Assembly (NCBI GenBank): GCA_944362555.1
Contig: CALVTL010000007.1
Location: 1-64,000 of the forward strand
Direction: 5' to 3'
Source of the DNA: an uncultured Clostridia bacterium
GTDB lineage: Bacteria > Bacillota > Clostridia > Christensenellales > Borkfalkiaceae
Length of the DNA: 64,000 bases
Positions 8,651 through 18,781 of this stretch are shown here, in pieces (position 1 is the first letter of the stretch; each line of letters begins with the position of its first letter). The position numbers and the translations under genes were made by a program. The notes under the pieces were generated by a model. That model was not told the DNA's origin. It saw nothing but the letters and a program-made list of their open reading frames with translations, and did not search any database.

Positions 8651-8803
8651 GATGACGTGGACGGTAAGCATTCGTTAGGGATGACGTGGATGGTAAGCGA
8701 TCGTTCTGGATGACGTGGACGGTAAGCATTCGTTCGGGATGACGTGGACGATAAGCGTTCGTTCGGGATGACGTGGACGGTAAGCATTCGTTCGGGATGA
8801 CGT
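8651..8803. repeat. 29-bp tandem repeat, five copies plus partial
   Basis: GATGACGTGGACGGTAAGCA followed by TTCGTTCGG repeats with starts at exactly 8651, 8680, 8709, 8738, 8767 and 8796. Copies differ by one to three substitutions. The unit is the end block of the neighbouring dispersed repeat. The period is short but there are no unique spacers, so it is not CRISPR. Confidence 0.92.
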
Positions 8804-8815
8804 GATGTTTTCGCC

Positions 8816-8990
8816 CGCCCGTCACAACAACATAAGGCTCCCTTGTGTAAAGGGAGCTGTCACGAAGTGACTGAGGGATTGTCCTGCCCACGCGGTTCTT
8901 TGCACTACAATCCCCCCTTTGTCCCCCTTACACAGGGCTCCCGCAAAAACGTGAAACGTTTTTGTGGGACAGTCGCAAGGGGGCAAGACT
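8816..8990. repeat. composite intergenic repeat (copy B)
   Basis: A near-duplicate of the 5950-6155 cluster. It has the CCCGCCCGTCACAACAACAT block, a GCTCCCTT/AAGGGAGC hairpin, the GTCACGAAGTGAC hairpin, the GAGGGATTGTCCTGCCC block, and a CCCGCAAAAAC hairpin at 8940-8968. The 5991-6018 hairpin of copy A is absent here. No gene is supported between 8273 and 9123. Confidence 0.8.
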
Positions 8991-9047
8991 CGCTACACAA
9001 TTCTCTCCTCCAATTCAGTTCTGCTCATCGGCAATGCCTCTCTTGAA

Positions 9048-9073
9048 CCCGCGGACGATCCGCGGGTTTTCTT
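9048..9073 (+). terminator. terminator-like hairpin on the plus strand
   Basis: An 8-bp stem CCCGCGGA/TCCGCGGG (9048-9066) is followed by TTTTCTT. No plus-strand gene is visible just upstream, so either a small untranslated RNA ends here or the element is part of the repeat mosaic. Confidence 0.5.
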
Positions 9074-9082
9074 ATATAAAAT

Positions 9083-9110
9083 AGAGACCTCCCGCATGGG
9101 GAGGTCTCCC
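9083..9110 (-). terminator. rho-independent terminator of the alcohol dehydrogenase gene
   Basis: The stem GAGACCTCCC/GGGAGGTCTC with a short loop lies just past the dehydrogenase stop and is followed on the minus strand by TATTTTATATAAG. Confidence 0.75.
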
Positions 9111-9122
9111 TAGATGTCAGGT

Positions 9123-10346
9123 TCAGAAGTCCACTTCGGTGTCGTAATAGCAGCACTTCAACAGCTCTTCCATCTCCTTGACGGAGGGCTGACGGGGGTT
9201 GGAGCCCGTGCAGGCGTCGCCGATGGCGTTCACCGCAATGTCGTGCAGCCTTTCAAGGAACACGTTCTCTGGAACGAAGCCCTGCTCGCAGGGATAGCTG
9301 TCCGCGCCGTAGTTCTTGATGCAGTGCGGGATGTTGAGATCGTCGTTCATCTTGCGCAGGTATGCGATGAGGGCGCGCACCTTCTCGGAGTCGCTGGCGC
9401 TCTTATTGCAGATGCCCATGTAATCGGCGATCTCGCCGTAGCGCTTGCGCGCCGCAAGATTCTTGGCGTTGAAGGCGATGACCTTGGGAAGGTACATGGC
9501 GTTCGCCGCGCCGTGGATGATGTGCGCGCCGTAGTCGGCAAACGCTGCGCCCGTCTTGTGCGCCATGGAGTGCACGATGCCCAGGAGCGCGTTGGAGAAC
9601 GCCATGCCCGCAAGGCACTGCGCGTCGTGCATCGCGTCGCGCTTCGCCATGTTGCCGTTGTACGACTCGACGAGATCCGCCTCGATCATCTTGATGGCGA
9701 AGATGGCAAGGGGGTCGGTATAGTTGCAGTGCGCCGTGGAGACGTACGCCTCGATGGCGTGCGTCATGGCGTCCATACCCGTGTGCGCGACGAGCTTTTT
9801 GGGCATCGTCTCGGCAAGTTCGGGGTCGACGATGGCGACGTCGGGCGTGATCTCAAAGTCCGCGATGGGATATTTGATGCCCTTCTGATAGTCAGTGATG
9901 ATGGAGAACGCGGTGACTTCGGTCGCAGTGCCGCTCGTCGAGGAGATGGCGCAGAACTTCGCCTTCTTCCTCAGCTGCGGGATGCCGAACACCTTGCACA
10001 TCTCTTCAAACGTGATGTCGGGATACTCGTACTTGATCCACATCGCCTTCGCCGCGTCGATGGGCGAGCCGCCGCCCATGGCGACGATCCAGTCGGGCTC
10101 GAAGTCGAGCATAGCCTGCGCGCCCTTCATGACCGTCTCGACGGAGGGATCGGGCTCGATGCCCTCAAAGAGCTTGACCTCCATGCCCGCCTCCTGAAGA
10201 TAGGCGACCGCCTTGTCCAAAAAGCCGAACTTCTTCATGGAGCCGCCGCCCACGCAGATCATCGCTTTCTTGCCCTGGAACGTCTTGAGCGCTTCCATCG
10301 CGCCCTTGCCGTGATACAGGTCTCTGGGTAATGTAAACCTTGCCAT
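9123..10346 (-). CDS. iron-containing alcohol dehydrogenase (group III)
   Basis: A 407-residue NAD(P)-dependent dehydrogenase of the iron-activated family, acting on short-chain aldehydes and alcohols in fermentation. The dinucleotide site GGGSPIDAAKAMW is at about residues 91-103. The metal-site region is intact: the MDAMTHAIEAYVS segment, then GIVHSMAHKTGAAF, then HGAANAMYLPKV, which together carry the usual Asp/His ligands. Length matches single-domain butanol or lactaldehyde dehydrogenases rather than bifunctional AdhE. The ATG at 10346 follows AAGGAG. It is a single-gene unit with its own promoter and terminator. The preferred substrate cannot be read from sequence. Confidence 0.92.
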   Translation of the reverse strand: MARFTLPRDLYHGKGAMEALKTFQGKKAMICVGGGSMKKFGFLDKAVAYLQEAGMEVKLFEGIEPDPSVETVMKGAQAMLDFEPDWIVAMGGGSPIDAAKAMWIKYEYPDITFEEMCKVFGIPQLRKKAKFCAISSTSGTATEVTAFSIITDYQKGIKYPIADFEITPDVAIVDPELAETMPKKLVAHTGMDAMTHAIEAYVSTAHCNYTDPLAIFAIKMIEADLVESYNGNMAKRDAMHDAQCLAGMAFSNALLGIVHSMAHKTGAAFADYGAHIIHGAANAMYLPKVIAFNAKNLAARKRYGEIADYMGICNKSASDSEKVRALIAYLRKMNDDLNIPHCIKNYGADSYPCEQGFVPENVFLERLHDIAVNAIGDACTGSNPRQPSVKEMEELLKCCYYDTEVDF

Positions 10347-10398
10347 AATGTTTTCTCCTTATGTTTTGCGGGGGATGCCCGCAATTTTTCCATGGAAT

Positions 10399-10427
10399 AT
10401 TATACACGCCCCGCGCGTCCCCGTCAA
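10399..10427 (-). promoter_or_regulatory. sigma-A promoter of the alcohol dehydrogenase gene
   Basis: Minus-strand TTGACG (10422-10427), a 17-nt spacer and TATAAT (10399-10404). Confidence 0.85.
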
Positions 10428-10529
10428 GACCCAAAATGAAAATTTTTGCGATTTTTTCACAATTTTCCGCCCGTCCCGCAAGGGAGCACCCGCCGGGTTG
10501 AAATCGTTTGCGGGTATTCCATTTTATAC

Positions 10530-10805
10530 GTCATCCCGAACCAAGCCAAGGCGCGTGTGAGGGATCTCCCCGTTTGTTATAACCCATTCCTTGCGAGGGG
10601 ATTCCTCGCTTCGCTGACTTCGCCCCTTTGGGGCTCGTGCGCCGTTTCGTCGAAATGCTCCTGCAAGCAGGTATTTCTCCTCGCGTCGGGCGGAATGACG
10701 GAAGGAGGGTGACACGCCCCAACTTCGCCCCTTTGGGGCTCGTGCGCCGCATCGTCGAAATACTCCTGCAAGCAGGTATTTCTCCTCGCGTCGGACGGAA
10801 TGACG
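10530..10805. repeat. palindromic repeat cluster, two inverted copies of the CACGAGCCCC module
   Basis: A CATCCCGA...GAGGGATC module at 10530-10600 is followed by two copies of the module described at 8417-8510, here reversed, at 10602-10698 and 10724-10805. The two copies are nearly identical to each other. No gene is supported in 10347-11501. Confidence 0.8.
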
Positions 10806-10817
10806 AAGAACAGTCCT

Positions 10818-10875
10818 TGCTATAATTTCGCCGCAAGGAAAGTCGCACCTTTCCGCCGCATAGTCGAATTTGACA
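10818..10875. repeat. 5' fragment of the multi-hairpin element (copy 4)
   Basis: Begins GCTATAATTTCGCCGCAAG, has the first hairpin with arms GGAAAG/CTTTCC, then CGCCGCATAGTCGAATTTG, and stops before the later hairpins that copies 1-3 carry. Confidence 0.65.
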
Positions 10876-10936
10876 ACCCTTCCGTCCGCCGCTTACGCGT
10901 CGTCCACCTCCCCTTACACAGGGGAGGCAAGCGTAA

Positions 10937-11280
10937 GGGCTGAAATCACGCCGCAAGCAAAACCACGCTTTTGCGCAGCGGGACTCAATTTGCCGACCCC
11001 TCGGCTTATGGGGGTGAAGAGCGCGTTATGCGCACCAGCGCAGTGCGCTGTGCGCGCGCTCTGAACTGAGGTTTTTGACATTGCAGTCAAAAACCGTGAC
11101 CGAGGCGGCGTCTTCCTTGCGCCGCCGAGACAGAGTGAATTGGCGCGAGCTAAAATCGTAAGCCCCAAAAATCGCGCCAAGAGGAAAAACGAGACGGAGC
11201 AGCGCTTGCGCGTGCCCCGTCGGTGTTTTTCCTTTTCTCACGGAATTTTGTCGCGCCTTTGCGCGAGAAAATTCGTGAAC
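10937..11280. repeat. multi-hairpin element copy 3, interrupted
   Basis: Aligns with copies at 11283-11497 and 12876-13091: first hairpin arms GCAAAA/TTTTGC, conserved AATTTGC, then after an insertion GTGAA, stem TTGGCGCGA (11140-11148)/TCGCGCCAA (11172-11180) around a GCTAAAA loop, GAGGAAAAAC, and the terminal CACGGAATTTT/AAAATTCGTG hairpin. The second hairpin is replaced by an inverted copy of another element (11013-11126). Confidence 0.75.
11013..11126. repeat. GGTCAC/TCAGTTC hairpin element, inverted copy inside copy 3
   Basis: Read on the minus strand it has a GGCGGCG/CGCCGCC stem (11120-11126 and 11104-11110), GGTCAC, a GGTTTTTGAC/GTCAAAAACC hairpin with loop TGCAAT, TCAGTTC, and a GAGCGCG/CGCGCTC stem ending in TTCACC. 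The same plan is seen at 12751-12847 and 32106-32221. Confidence 0.8.
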
Positions 11281-11282
11281 TT

Positions 11283-11497
11283 GCTATAATTACTCGCGCA
11301 AGCAAAATCGCATTTTGCGCCAGCGCCCCACATTTGCGCATACCTGCGCTTCCGCGGAAAAGTGAATGCGCGGGCGCTATAAATGTTGCGAACTGCCCGC
11401 GCAGAGGAAAACCCGCGGTCAGCCGCAAGGCGTGTCAGCGGGTTTTCTTTTCCCTCACGACGTTTTTCCGCGTCAGTTCGCGGAAAAACGTGTGAAC
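11283..11497. repeat. multi-hairpin element copy 2, next to the second GMP synthase gene
   Basis: Successive hairpins have arms GCAAAAT/ATTTTGC, GCGCA/TGCGC, TGCGCGGGC (11367-11375)/GCCCGCGCA (11395-11403), AACCCGC/GCGGGTT, and a last stem CACGACGTTTTTCCGCG/CGCGGAAAAACGTGTG with loop TCAGTT. It ends GTGAAC 4 nt before the stop codon of the gene at 11502. Confidence 0.8.
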
Positions 11498-11501
11498 CCT
11501 C

Positions 11502-12479
11502 TCATTCCCACTCAATCGTCCCCGTGGGCTTGGGGGTGAGGTCGTAGAGGACGCGGTTGACGCCCTTCACCTCGCTCGTGATGCGCGCCGTGATGTGCTG
11601 CAAAAGCGCAAAGGGCACGTCCTCCACCGTTGCGGTCATGGCGTCGCGCGTGTTGACGGCGCGCAGGATGACGGGCCACTCGAAGGAGCGCTTGCCGTCC
11701 TTCACCCCCACCGACTTGAAGTCGGGGACGATGGTGAAGTACTGCCACACCTTGCCCTCCAGCCCGTTCTTTGCGAACTCCTCTCTGAGGATGGCGTCCG
11801 ATTCGCGCACCGCCTCCAGCCTGTCGCGCGTGATGGCACCGAGGCACCGGACGCCCAGCCCGGGACCGGGGAAGGGCTGACGGTACACCATGGGATCGGG
11901 CAGTCCCAAAGCCTTGCCGACGACGCGGACTTCATCCTTAAAGAGGAACTTGAGCGGCTCGACAAGCTCGAATTTGAGATCGTCGGGCAGCCCGCCCACG
12001 TTGTGATGCGCCTTGACGGGGCCGCTCTCCAGAATGTCGGGATAGATGGTGCCCTGCGCCAGAAACTCGATCCCCTGCTGCTTTCTCGCCTCCTCCTCGA
12101 ATACGCGGATGAACTCGGCGCCGATAATTTTGCGCTTTTGTTCGGGCTCGGCGACGCCCGCAAGTTTATCGAGGAACCTGTCCACCGCGTCCACATAGAC
12201 GAGGTTGGCGTTCATCTTGTTGCGGAACACCTCGACGACCTGCTCGGGCTCGCCCTTTCTCAAAAGCCCGTGGCTGACGTGCACGCAGACGAGGTTCTTG
12301 CCGATCGCCTTGATGAGGAGCGCGGCGACGACGGAGGAATCCACCCCGCCCGAGAGGGCGAGCAGCACCTTCTTGTCCCCCACCTGCGCCTTGACGGCCG
12401 CCACCTGTTCCTCAATGAACGCGTCAGCGAGCGCCTCGGTGGTGATGCGCTCCATGCTTTCCGGTCTTACATTGCTCAT
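11502..12479 (-). CDS. GMP synthase, ATP-pyrophosphatase subunit only (GuaA subunit B type)
   Basis: A 325-residue protein equal to the synthetase half of GMP synthase: ATP-PPase plus dimerisation domain, converting XMP to GMP through an adenylyl-XMP intermediate. The PP-loop SGGVDSS is at about residues 44-50. The conserved KRKIIGAEFIRVF, QGTIYPD, SHHNVGG-equivalent [22 protein letters not shown] and C-terminal KPTGTIEWE are present. There is no glutamine amidotransferase domain. In archaea such a subunit pairs with a separate amidotransferase; none is visible in this window. The ATG at 12479 follows AAGGAG. It is a diverged paralogue of the full-length enzyme encoded 600 bp upstream. It might use free ammonia or borrow an amidotransferase, but both are inferences. 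Confidence 0.88.
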   Translation of the reverse strand: MSNVRPESMERITTEALADAFIEEQVAAVKAQVGDKKVLLALSGGVDSSVVAALLIKAIGKNLVCVHVSHGLLRKGEPEQVVEVFRNKMNANLVYVDAVDRFLDKLAGVAEPEQKRKIIGAEFIRVFEEEARKQQGIEFLAQGTIYPDILESGPVKAHHNVGGLPDDLKFELVEPLKFLFKDEVRVVGKALGLPDPMVYRQPFPGPGLGVRCLGAITRDRLEAVRESDAILREEFAKNGLEGKVWQYFTIVPDFKSVGVKDGKRSFEWPVILRAVNTRDAMTATVEDVPFALLQHITARITSEVKGVNRVLYDLTPKPTGTIEWE

Positions 12480-12592
12480 ATATCATTCTCCTTGGTGAAG
12501 ATTTTTTTGATTTTGGGAATAAAACGATCGCCGCGCCGCCGCTGAAAGAAAACGGATCGCCGCCAAAAAGGAAAGTTGTGCCGTTTCACACG

Positions 12593-12750
12593 TCATCCCG
12601 GACCATGCCAAAGGTTTTACACGTCATCCCGAAGCGGCGCACGAGCCGCGAGGGATCCCCCCGTTTGTTGTGACCCATTCCTTGCGAGGGGATTCCTCGT
12701 CGCAGAGGCACGCCTCTGCTCGCTAACTTCGCCCCGTTGGGGCTCGTGCG
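12593..12750. repeat. palindromic repeat modules
   Basis: CATCCCGA...GAGGGATC modules at 12593-12665 and the CGCCCC-GTTGG-GGCTCGTGCGCC half-module at 12727-12752, in the same families as those at 8417 and 10602. Confidence 0.65.
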
Positions 12751-12847
12751 CCGCCGGCGGTCACGGTTTTTGCCCGCAATGGCAAAAACCTCAGTTCGCC
12801 GCGCGCGCACACCACACCGTGGTGATGCGCATAACGCGCGGCTCACC
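12751..12847. repeat. GGTCAC/TCAGTTC hairpin element, direct copy
   Basis: GGTCAC, a GGTTTTTGCC/GGCAAAAACC hairpin with loop CGCAAT, TCAGTTCG, then a CCGCGCG/CGCGCGG stem enclosing a CACC/GGTG hairpin and ATGCGCATAA, ending GCTCACC. Compared with 11013-11126 both stems differ by paired changes. Confidence 0.85.
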
Positions 12848-12875
12848 CTCCCTTGCACAGGGAGGGCAAGGATAG

Positions 12876-13091
12876 GGGCTAAAATTACTCGCGCAAGGAA
12901 GGTTTCCTTCCGCCAGCGCCCCACATTTGCACATACTTGTGCTTCTGCGGAAAGGTGAAGCCGCCGCGTGCTAAAATGTTGCCAAAAAGCGGCGGCGAGG
13001 AAAACCGATTGTCAGCCGCTCTGCGGCGTGCAATGGGGGTTCCTCAAATCACGGAATTTCTTTTCATCAGTTTGAAAAGAAATTCGTGAAC
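12876..13091. repeat. multi-hairpin element copy 1, next to guaA
   Basis: Hairpins in order have arms GGAAGG/CCTTCC, GCACA/TGTGC, GCCGCCGC (12960-12967)/GCGGCGGC (12989-12996) around a GCTAAAATG loop, AACC...GGTT with internal CAGCCGC/GCGGCGTG, and AATTTCTTTTC/GAAAAGAAATT with TCAGT in the loop. It ends GTGAAC at 13091, touching the guaA stop codon at 13092. Confidence 0.82.
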
Positions 13092-14627
13092 TTACTCCCA
13101 CTCGATCGTTGCCGGGGGTTTGGAGGTGATGTCGTAGACGATGCGGTTGGCGTGCGGCACCTCGTTCGTGATGCGGTTGGAGATGGTCTCCAGCACGTCG
13201 TAGGGAATGCGCGCCCAATCCGCCGTCATGGCGTCCACGCTGGTGACGGCACGCAGGGCGATGACGTTCTCATACGTCCTGAAATCCCCCTGCACCCCCA
13301 CCGTCTTGGAGTTGGTGATGACGGCAAAGTACTGCCAGATGCTGCCCGCAAGCCCCGCCTTTGCCACTTCCTCGCGGAAGATATAGTCGGCGTCGCGCAG
13401 GGTCTCCAGCTTCTCGCGCGTCACTTCGCCCATGATGCGGATGGCGAGCCCCGGCCCCGGGAAGGGCTGGCGCTGCACGACGGAATCGGGAAGCCCCAGC
13501 TCGGTGCCCACCCTGCGCACTTCGTCCTTGAAGAGGTCGCGCAGGGGCTCGACGATCTCCTTGAAATCGACGACGGAGGGCAGCCCGCCCACGTTGTGAT
13601 GCGACTTGATGACGGCGGATTTATCCTTCCCGCTCTCGATGACGTCGGGATAGATGGTTCCCTGCACGAGGAAATCGACGGCGCCGATCTTCTTCGCCTC
13701 CTGCTCGAACACGCGGATGAACTCCTCGCCGATGATCTTGCGCTTCTGCTCGGGCTCGGAGACGCCCGCAAGCCGCGCGAGAAATCGCTCGCCCGCGTCG
13801 GCGCGGATGAGGTTCATGCCCAGCTTTTCCTTGAACACGGACATGACTTCCTCCGACTCCCCCTTGCGGAGAAGCCCGTGGTCGACAAAGACGCAGGTGA
13901 GCGCGTTGCCCACGGCGCGGTGCACGAGGGTCGCCGCGACGGCGGAATCCACGCCGCCCGACATGGCGCACAGAACGCACCCGCCGCCCAATTTTTGGCG
14001 GAGCGATGCGACCTGCTCCTCCACAAAGCCGCCCATCGTCCAATCCCCTTTCGCGCCGCAGATGAGGTACAAAAAGTTTTCGAGCAGCTTGTTGCCGTAC
14101 TGCGAATGCACGACCTCGGGATGGAACTGCACGCCGTAGATCTTTTTGGCGCGGCTGCCGTAGACGGTGACGGGGCAGGAGGACGTAGATGCGAGCACCT
14201 CGAACCTGTCGGGAACGCGGGTGACGTGGTCGGTATGGCTCATCCAGCACACGCTCTTTTCGGGGATGCCCTCCGAGAGCGGGCTGCGGGCGATGAAGGA
14301 AAATTCGCGCTTGCCGTACTCGCTGTTCGCGGCGTGCTCCACCCTGCCCCCGAGCGTATGCGCGATGAGCTGGCACCCGTAGCAGATGCCCAGAACGGGG
14401 ATGCCGAGGGAGAGGATGGCGGGGTCGACGCGGGGCGCGCGCTCGTCATAGACGCTGTTGGGTCCCCCCGTGAAGATGATGCCCACGGGGTCGTAAGCCT
14501 GCACCTGTGCGGCGGTCATGTCGCAGGGTTTTAAGTCGCAATATACCTTTAAGTCGCGCACGCGGCGCGCGATGAGCTGGTTGTACTGCCCGCCGAAATC
14601 GAGGACGAGCACCCGTTGATGCTGCAT
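13092..14627 (-). CDS. guaA: GMP synthase, glutamine-hydrolysing
   Basis: A 511-residue full-length enzyme making GMP from XMP, ATP and glutamine. The class I glutamine amidotransferase domain has GGPNSVYDE, the nucleophile Cys in GICYGCQ (about residues 80-86) and the His/Glu pair in FHPEV (about 168-172). The ATP-pyrophosphatase domain has the PP-loop SGGVDSA (about 222-228), KSHHNVGG and [12 protein letters not shown], and the dimerisation domain ends in KPPATIEWE. Length is standard. The ATG at 14627 follows GGAG. It lies 66 nt downstream of guaB but a strong terminator separates them, so it may be read through or have a separate start. The gene is followed at once by a multi-hairpin element. 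Confidence 0.95.
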   Translation of the reverse strand: MQHQRVLVLDFGGQYNQLIARRVRDLKVYCDLKPCDMTAAQVQAYDPVGIIFTGGPNSVYDERAPRVDPAILSLGIPVLGICYGCQLIAHTLGGRVEHAANSEYGKREFSFIARSPLSEGIPEKSVCWMSHTDHVTRVPDRFEVLASTSSCPVTVYGSRAKKIYGVQFHPEVVHSQYGNKLLENFLYLICGAKGDWTMGGFVEEQVASLRQKLGGGCVLCAMSGGVDSAVAATLVHRAVGNALTCVFVDHGLLRKGESEEVMSVFKEKLGMNLIRADAGERFLARLAGVSEPEQKRKIIGEEFIRVFEQEAKKIGAVDFLVQGTIYPDVIESGKDKSAVIKSHHNVGGLPSVVDFKEIVEPLRDLFKDEVRRVGTELGLPDSVVQRQPFPGPGLAIRIMGEVTREKLETLRDADYIFREEVAKAGLAGSIWQYFAVITNSKTVGVQGDFRTYENVIALRAVTSVDAMTADWARIPYDVLETISNRITNEVPHANRIVYDITSKPPATIEWE

Positions 14628-14665
14628 AATTTTCTCCGTTGCGTAAAGTTTGAGATAACAGATTG

Positions 14666-14690
14666 AAAAACGCCCGTGCGGGCGTTTTTC
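14666..14690 (-). terminator. terminator between guaB and guaA
   Basis: AAAAACGCCCG-TG-CGGGCGTTTTT forms a symmetric hairpin with T-runs on both strands, placed 4 nt past the guaB stop. Confidence 0.85.
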
Positions 14691-14693
14691 CGT

Positions 14694-16770
<2,077 letters not shown>

Positions 16771-16817
16771 GGTCTCCGATAAAACGGAACAATACCTCTT
16801 TGTTGTATTTCGGCAAG

Positions 16818-16840
16818 CCGCCGCAGACGATGTGCGGCGG
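16818..16840 (-). promoter_or_regulatory. leader hairpin ahead of the guaB operon
   Basis: A perfect 8-bp stem CCGCCGCA/TGCGGCGG (16818-16825 with 16833-16840) lies in the transcript leader between the promoter and the first start codon. There is no U-run, so it is not a simple terminator; it may stabilise the message or be a protein site. Confidence 0.45.
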
Positions 16841-16862
16841 AGTGCGTTCGGGAATTTTATCC

Positions 16863-16891
16863 ATTCTACCACACGCGCGCGGAAAATGCAA
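16863..16891 (-). promoter_or_regulatory. promoter of the guaB operon
   Basis: Minus-strand TTGCAT (16886-16891), a 17-nt spacer and TAGAAT (16863-16868). Confidence 0.65.
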
Positions 16892-17063
16892 CCGATATTC
16901 AAAAACTTTTCTCAAAAGTCGCAAAACGCGCCAACGTCCGCCGCCCCGTGAGCGCTGCGGGGCGAGCGCCGATACGAACGCCCCGCGCCAAACGCGCCCA
17001 TGCGGCGCCTCTTTATGCCTGCGCATTGTCATGAACGCGGGGCGGGCGGCATACAAATAAGGC

Positions 17064-17723
17064 ATGAAAAAGCATCTGCGCCTTGCCTGCGCCCTTTTAT
17101 CCCTTCTCCCCGCGCCGCTCGCCGCCGCCTGCGCGCCCTACGACTATTCCGCGCGCCTCTCCGAGGTGCGCAGCGATTTGTTTCTCGCCGAAACGGAGGC
17201 GTTCACGCTGACCGTCGCCTGCGTCTCGCGCGAGTACCCCTATGCGGACGACGGCATCCCCTGCCCCATGACGGACACGCTGGAGGCGTCCCTCGCGCCC
17301 AAGGGGGACGCCCCCGCCGCCGTGGAGATCTACGCGGACGGCACCGAGTGGGGCGGCGAGGCATCCTTTTCCGCCGTGTACGGGGAATACCGCTTTTCCG
17401 AGGGCGTGAGCGCCTTCCCCGAGGGAACGCTCTCCCTGCGCGTCGTCTGGGGGGAGGAAGAAGTTTCCCTCGCCGCGACGAGCGTGCGCACGGAACAGAC
17501 GCTCACCCCCGAGGAGGCGCTTGCGGCGTTCACCGCCGCGGAGAAGGAGACGCTCAAAAGGATGCAGAAGGAGGGCGCGTTCTGCGGGGAGCTGTGCATC
17601 CGCCTGCTGCGGCGGGACAAAAATTATTACTACGCCGCCGTCACCGACGGAACGGAGCGCACCGCCCTTTTGTTGGACGGCGAGACGGGGGAAGTACTCG
17701 CCCGCCGCACCGACGTTCTGTGA
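17064..17723 (+). CDS. exported protein of unknown function, possible lipoprotein
   Basis: A 219-residue protein with a clear signal peptide (MKKHLRLACALLSLLPAPLA) ending in AAAC at about residues 20-23, which is a weak lipobox, so it may be a lipoprotein. The mature part is rich in short beta strands and acidic residues, and the C-terminus (KNYYYAAVTDGTERTALLLDGETGEVLARR) resembles a PepSY-like or propeptide-like beta hairpin, but I cannot place the family. The ATG at 17064 has only AAGG four nt upstream. It ends at a very strong terminator and is followed by another membrane gene on the same strand. Confidence 0.72.
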   Translation: MKKHLRLACALLSLLPAPLAAACAPYDYSARLSEVRSDLFLAETEAFTLTVACVSREYPYADDGIPCPMTDTLEASLAPKGDAPAAVEIYADGTEWGGEASFSAVYGEYRFSEGVSAFPEGTLSLRVVWGEEEVSLAATSVRTEQTLTPEEALAAFTAAEKETLKRMQKEGAFCGELCIRLLRRDKNYYYAAVTDGTERTALLLDGETGEVLARRTDVL

Positions 17724-17740
17724 TCCGACGCTCTGTAAAA

Positions 17741-17786
17741 GGCGGGGGCGGCGCTCCAAAGGAGCGCCGCCCCCGCCCGCACTTTT
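17741..17786 (+). terminator. strong terminator hairpin
   Basis: A 17-bp perfect stem pairs 17741-17757 with 17761-17777 around an AAA loop, followed by CGCACTTTT. Confidence 0.75.
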
Positions 17787-17810
17787 CACCCGATTTTCCC
17801 TGCGGGAAGG

Positions 17811-17839
17811 TTGACAGGAGCGCGAAAAAGCGATATACT
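17811..17839 (+). promoter_or_regulatory. consensus sigma-A promoter
   Basis: TTGACA (17811-17816), a 17-nt spacer and TATACT (17834-17839), about 30 nt ahead of the GTG start at 17871. Confidence 0.88.
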
Positions 17840-17870
17840 ACCCATCGATACCATCTCGGGGAGGTCTGCC

Positions 17871-18731
17871 GTGAAGACAGCAAAGCGCATCGCCTGCATC
17901 CTGCTCGCCGTGCTGTTCGGCGTCATCGCATTTCTTGCGCTGCTCGCCGCGGCGCTGCTCATCGCCGACGCCGCCGTGGACGCGAGCGCGCGCGTCCTCC
18001 CCTCCTATGACCGCACCGACATTTCCGCCCTTCTGCAAAAGGAGGAATGGACGGACGACGACTATCATACGCTCTATTTGCAGACGGGGTTGGGAAGGAG
18101 CGCCCTCGACGGGATGCACGGCGACGACGACGCCATCCTCGCCTTTCAGGACGCACTCTTTTATGACGGCGCGCGCACGCACGAGATCGTCGCCTTCACC
18201 ACCAGGCGCGACATCTTTGCCGACGACGGCTACCGCACGCCCATGGTGGATCTTGAGGACGGCGACGTGCTCGTCACCTCCACCTGCCACACCTTCGGCT
18301 GGCGCAACGGGCACGCGGCGCTCGTCGTGAACGGGACGCTCGGCTCCCTTCTGGAATCCGTCTCGCTGGGCACGCCCAGCGTCGTCAACACCTTCGGCAA
18401 CGATTGGTTCCGCTACGGCACCAACTTCATCGTCCTGCGCCTCAAAGACGCCGACGAAGAAACGCGCGCGCAGATCGCCGCCACGGCACGCGAGCGCCTC
18501 TACGACATCCCCTATTCGCTGACGGTGGGTTTTCTCTCCCCCAAAGACCAGGGCGAAACGCCGCAGGGGACGCATTGCTCCCACCTCGTGTGGCAGGCGT
18601 TCTATTACTTCGGCTACGACATCGACGCGAACGGCGGGCCGCTGTGTTCCGCGCAGGACATCGCCAACTCCCCGCTCTTTGAAGTGGTGCAGGTCTCCGG
18701 GTTCGACCCCGTCACCCTGTGGAGCTACTGA
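17871..18731 (+). CDS. membrane-anchored permuted NlpC/P60 (YiiX-like) papain-fold hydrolase
   Basis: A 286-residue protein with an N-terminal membrane helix (about residues 4-28, IACILLAVLFGVIAFLALLA). The extracellular part shows the circularly permuted NlpC/P60 order: a conserved His first in GWRNGHAALVV (about residue 148), then the catalytic Cys in GTHCSHLVWQAFYYFG (about 233). These enzymes cleave amide or ester bonds in peptidoglycan peptides or lipids. The start is GTG at 17871, chosen because GGGGAGG lies 7 nt upstream and a consensus promoter sits at the right distance; upstream in-frame codons cover the promoter. It converges on the phage cassette, sharing a bidirectional terminator. 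A link to particle release is possible but not shown. Confidence 0.78.
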   Translation: MKTAKRIACILLAVLFGVIAFLALLAAALLIADAAVDASARVLPSYDRTDISALLQKEEWTDDDYHTLYLQTGLGRSALDGMHGDDDAILAFQDALFYDGARTHEIVAFTTRRDIFADDGYRTPMVDLEDGDVLVTSTCHTFGWRNGHAALVVNGTLGSLLESVSLGTPSVVNTFGNDWFRYGTNFIVLRLKDADEETRAQIAATARERLYDIPYSLTVGFLSPKDQGETPQGTHCSHLVWQAFYYFGYDIDANGGPLCSAQDIANSPLFEVVQVSGFDPVTLWSY

Positions 18732-18781
18732 CGGCGCTTTTTCCAAAACCCCGTCCCGCAGCGGGATTTGCGTTCATTCAT

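Noticed and set aside
8651..8803. Possible CRISPR array (29-bp units)
   Set aside because: The period equals the repeat itself; there are no spacers, and the unit is the end of a dispersed repeat.
8480..10800. Short repeat-derived peptides with HEPQRGEV-type sequence as possible genes
   Set aside because: They recur in every copy of the palindromic module in changing frames, so the DNA rather than the peptide is conserved.
16771..16862. Purine riboswitch ahead of the guaB operon
   Set aside because: The leader holds one simple GC hairpin and none of the conserved three-way-junction bases of purine riboswitches.
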